A model generated the notes under the pieces. It ran no database searches. It was not told the DNA's origin and was given only the letters and a program-made list of their open reading frames with translations. From Methanothrix sp. (lineage in GTDB: Archaea > Halobacteriota > Methanosarcinia > Methanotrichales > Methanotrichaceae), in the NCBI GenBank assembly GCA_003857025.1, contig RPOO01000004.1, forward strand, positions 1-34,057: a stretch of 34,057 nt of DNA. Reading direction: 5' to 3'. The stretch's first letter is position 1; every line of letters begins with the position of its first letter. Made by a program: the position numbers and the translations under genes. Shown one piece after another: positions 32,292-34,057 of the stretch.

Positions 32292-34057
32292 ATGTTCACT
32301 TTAACAGATCATAGATACCTCTGCTATATCCTTTGCATCCTGATTTTAGCGACAGTGGCGACGGCACCAGCGGAAACGGATAACCATGGGCCTCAGATAC
32401 TGATTATATGTTCTTATTCCCAGGATTCTTCCTGGACCGAAGAAGAACTGCAAGGGTTCATGAATGTGTATGCAAAAGGGTCGAACGAAGGACTGAACGG
32501 AAGACCGAATGGAGGACCGAAAGAAGAAACGCCTTCGACGAAGCCCTTTATCGAGTTCATGGCTCTCAATAGATATCCTGATGATGAAAATTTGAGGCAT
32601 CTTCTCGATGTATTCCGCAATAGATACTCCGGGAAGAGACTGGACGCAGTTATTGTTTTTGATCCGCCTGCTCAGTTCTTTACACTCGAAAACCGAAAGG
32701 AACTCTTTTCGGATGCCTACCTGATTTTTGCCGGGCTCAACGCCTTCAACACTGCTAACAGCTCGAAAATCTACGGCCAGGACAATATCACGGGCGTGCT
32801 GGAAAAACCCGATGTATCCGGGACGCTCGAGATAATGCGAACGCTTCATCCGAATGCCAGAGAAGTCCTCGTCCTCCTAGACAATGCAAAGAATAAAAAT
32901 GCACTTCAAGAAAGCCTGGACGAGCAGATCACTTCCGTCTCGAACCGTCCGGGCATTCGTGTGCTGAAAATAGCCAACATGAGTCAAGCTCTCCATGCCG
33001 TGCGGGGCTTGAACAATAGCAGCCTTGTGCTTTGCGCTCTGCAAGACAATCCGGAAGGAGCGACCAACGGCACGCAATTATGGGACGCGACACAACAAAT
33101 CAGCTCGCAAAGCTCCGTGCCCGTCTACGGTTTATGGGATTTTCAGCTAGGTCACGGCATAGTGGGAGGAATGCTGCAGTCAGGCCAAGCGCAAGGTGAG
33201 AATGCGGCAGCCCTTGCCCTAAAAGTCACAAAAGGTGAGAAGCCGCCCGCCGTGCAAAACACTTCAGCCACGCCCGCATTTGATCTGCAGCAGCTCAAGC
33301 GATTCGGCATTGACGAGCAACAGCTTCCGAAAAACAGCTTGGTAATCAACAATCGGCCAACCGTCTTTGAGCAGAACAATTCCCTGATCCTGTCGCTGGC
33401 AACGATGCTCCTGTCCATTGTTCTTGGCCTCGTCATCATCTCTGCACTAAATATCAGGCAGCGCTCCGGCACCCAGAAGGAGTTGAAAGAGAGCGAACGC
33501 AAATATCGCGAGCTGGCAGTTCAGCTGCCTCAAACGGTCTTCGAACTGGATTCCCTGGGAAATGTGGTCTTTCTCAACCAATTCGGCTTGCAGATATTCG
33601 GCTACCGTTTGGAGGACCTATCGCCCGGCTTTAGCGTGCAACGATTTGTGGCGCTTGAGGATAAAGAGAGGTTTGAGCGCGACATAACGCAAGCCTTGCA
33701 GGGACAGGCGCAGGTGCTGGAGTGCCGGCTGCAAAAGAGGGACGGCAGCACATTTCCGGCCATTGCTTACTCCATGCCGCTGGTGAAAGACGGCAAGACG
33801 GTAGGCGTGAGAGGAATTTTCCTGGACATCTCCGAGCGCAAACGAACCGAGCAGGCATTGCTGGAATCCGAACATAAATTCAGAAGCCTTGCCGAGCAGT
33901 CGCCGGTGGGAATCTACATCATCCAGGATATGTCGTTCAAGTATGTCAATCCAAAATTAGCGGAGATATTCGGATACAGCGTTGCGGATTTTACGGGCCT
34001 CTCGCCAAAGGACATAATCCTGCTGCAGGACTGGCAAAATGTTGAAGAGAGCTTTCA
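32292..34057 (+). CDS. PAS sensor protein with periplasmic-binding-like domain (partial, right edge)
   Basis: Missing from the ORF track because it has no stop in the window. 588 codons are visible from ATG 32292, with GAGGA about 9 nt upstream. A signal or anchor helix (about 9-26) leads to an extracellular domain (30-350) that resembles ABC-transporter substrate-binding proteins: QILIICSYSQDSSW, then VIVFDPPAQFF, TGVLEKPDVSGTL and VPVYGLWDFQLGHGIVGG. A single membrane helix (about 364-386) follows, then a PAS domain from KYRELAVQLPQTVFEL (about 403) ending in FLDISERKR, and a second PAS starting HKFRSLAEQSPVGIYII (about 527). A histidine kinase or further PAS domains would be expected after the edge. 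It probably senses a small molecule outside the cell. Confidence 0.85.
   Translation, partial: MFTLTDHRYLCYILCILILATVATAPAETDNHGPQILIICSYSQDSSWTEEELQGFMNVYAKGSNEGLNGRPNGGPKEETPSTKPFIEFMALNRYPDDENLRHLLDVFRNRYSGKRLDAVIVFDPPAQFFTLENRKELFSDAYLIFAGLNAFNTANSSKIYGQDNITGVLEKPDVSGTLEIMRTLHPNAREVLVLLDNAKNKNALQESLDEQITSVSNRPGIRVLKIANMSQALHAVRGLNNSSLVLCALQDNPEGATNGTQLWDATQQISSQSSVPVYGLWDFQLGHGIVGGMLQSGQAQGENAAALALKVTKGEKPPAVQNTSATPAFDLQQLKRFGIDEQQLPKNSLVINNRPTVFEQNNSLILSLATMLLSIVLGLVIISALNIRQRSGTQKELKESERKYRELAVQLPQTVFELDSLGNVVFLNQFGLQIFGYRLEDLSPGFSVQRFVALEDKERFERDITQALQGQAQVLECRLQKRDGSTFPAIAYSMPLVKDGKTVGVRGIFLDISERKRTEQALLESEHKFRSLAEQSPVGIYIIQDMSFKYVNPKLAEIFGYSVADFTGLSPKDIILLQDWQNVEESF

Overview
The window looks like chromosomal DNA of a methanogenic archaeon, most likely close to Methanothrix (Methanosaeta). 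This is inferred from gene content, not from a database match. The archaeal signs are a CDC48/VAT-type AAA ATPase followed by a membrane-anchored LonB protease, a beta-CASP ribonuclease-like protein, a PUA-domain protein of the archaeosine type, TATA-box promoters, T-tract terminators, and many secreted sequon-rich proteins that I cannot assign to a known function. A complete cobalt uptake operon (cbiMNQO) fits a corrinoid-dependent methanogen. No rRNA gene, complete tRNA gene or CRISPR array was seen.

Layout from left to right. 1-0.9 kb: a small toxin-antitoxin pair on the minus strand, with a one-base frameshift in the RelE-like toxin, between two copies of a 25-bp repeat. 1-2.3 kb: lysA. 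2.4-6.3 kb: a secreted papain-like cysteine peptidase, a 47-aa coiled-coil ORF missing from the ORF track, a Cys/His-cluster protein, a secreted DPxTGxP-repeat protein and a small membrane protein. 6.5-12.7 kb: a co-directional proteostasis cluster of a winged-helix regulator, CDC48, LonB and TldD. The reading frame of the CDC48 N-terminus is broken by an in-frame TAA. 12.9-14.3 kb: a beta-CASP metallo-beta-lactamase protein with a TTG start. 14.5-15.5 kb: pspA and a PspAA-type partner, followed by a series of T-tracts.

15.6-16.25 kb: debris of an IS200/IS605-type element, namely a hairpin cluster, a decayed TnpB C-terminus and a right-end/omega-RNA-like hairpin. 16.3-19.2 kb: a secreted protein, a stand-alone response regulator, a membrane protein and a chagasin-type cysteine-protease inhibitor. 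19.5-23.4 kb: one very large surface protein with a DUF1616-like membrane part, a Ser/Thr/Ala-rich stalk and seven tandem ~99-aa Ig-like repeats. 23.5-25.4 kb (minus): a STAS protein, an RsbW-like ATPase and a radical SAM enzyme. 25.7-28.3 kb: a nucleoside-recognition (Gate) membrane protein, a PUA-domain protein and a secreted acidic protein. 28.9-31.9 kb: cbiM-cbiN-cbiQ-cbiO. 32.3 kb to the end: a sensor protein with a periplasmic-binding-like extracellular domain, one membrane segment and PAS domains, cut off by the window edge and missing from the ORF track.

Themes. Envelope and protein quality control dominate: CDC48, LonB, TldD, PspA, a secreted peptidase and a secreted inhibitor of that peptidase class. 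Signalling parts normally tied to sigma-factor control in bacteria (RsbV/RsbW) occur here in an archaeon, which has no sigma factor. Intergenic DNA repeatedly carries short degenerate tandem repeats, the clearest being a 4 x 11 bp array at the lysA stop and a 3 x 43 bp AT-rich array at 25.5 kb.
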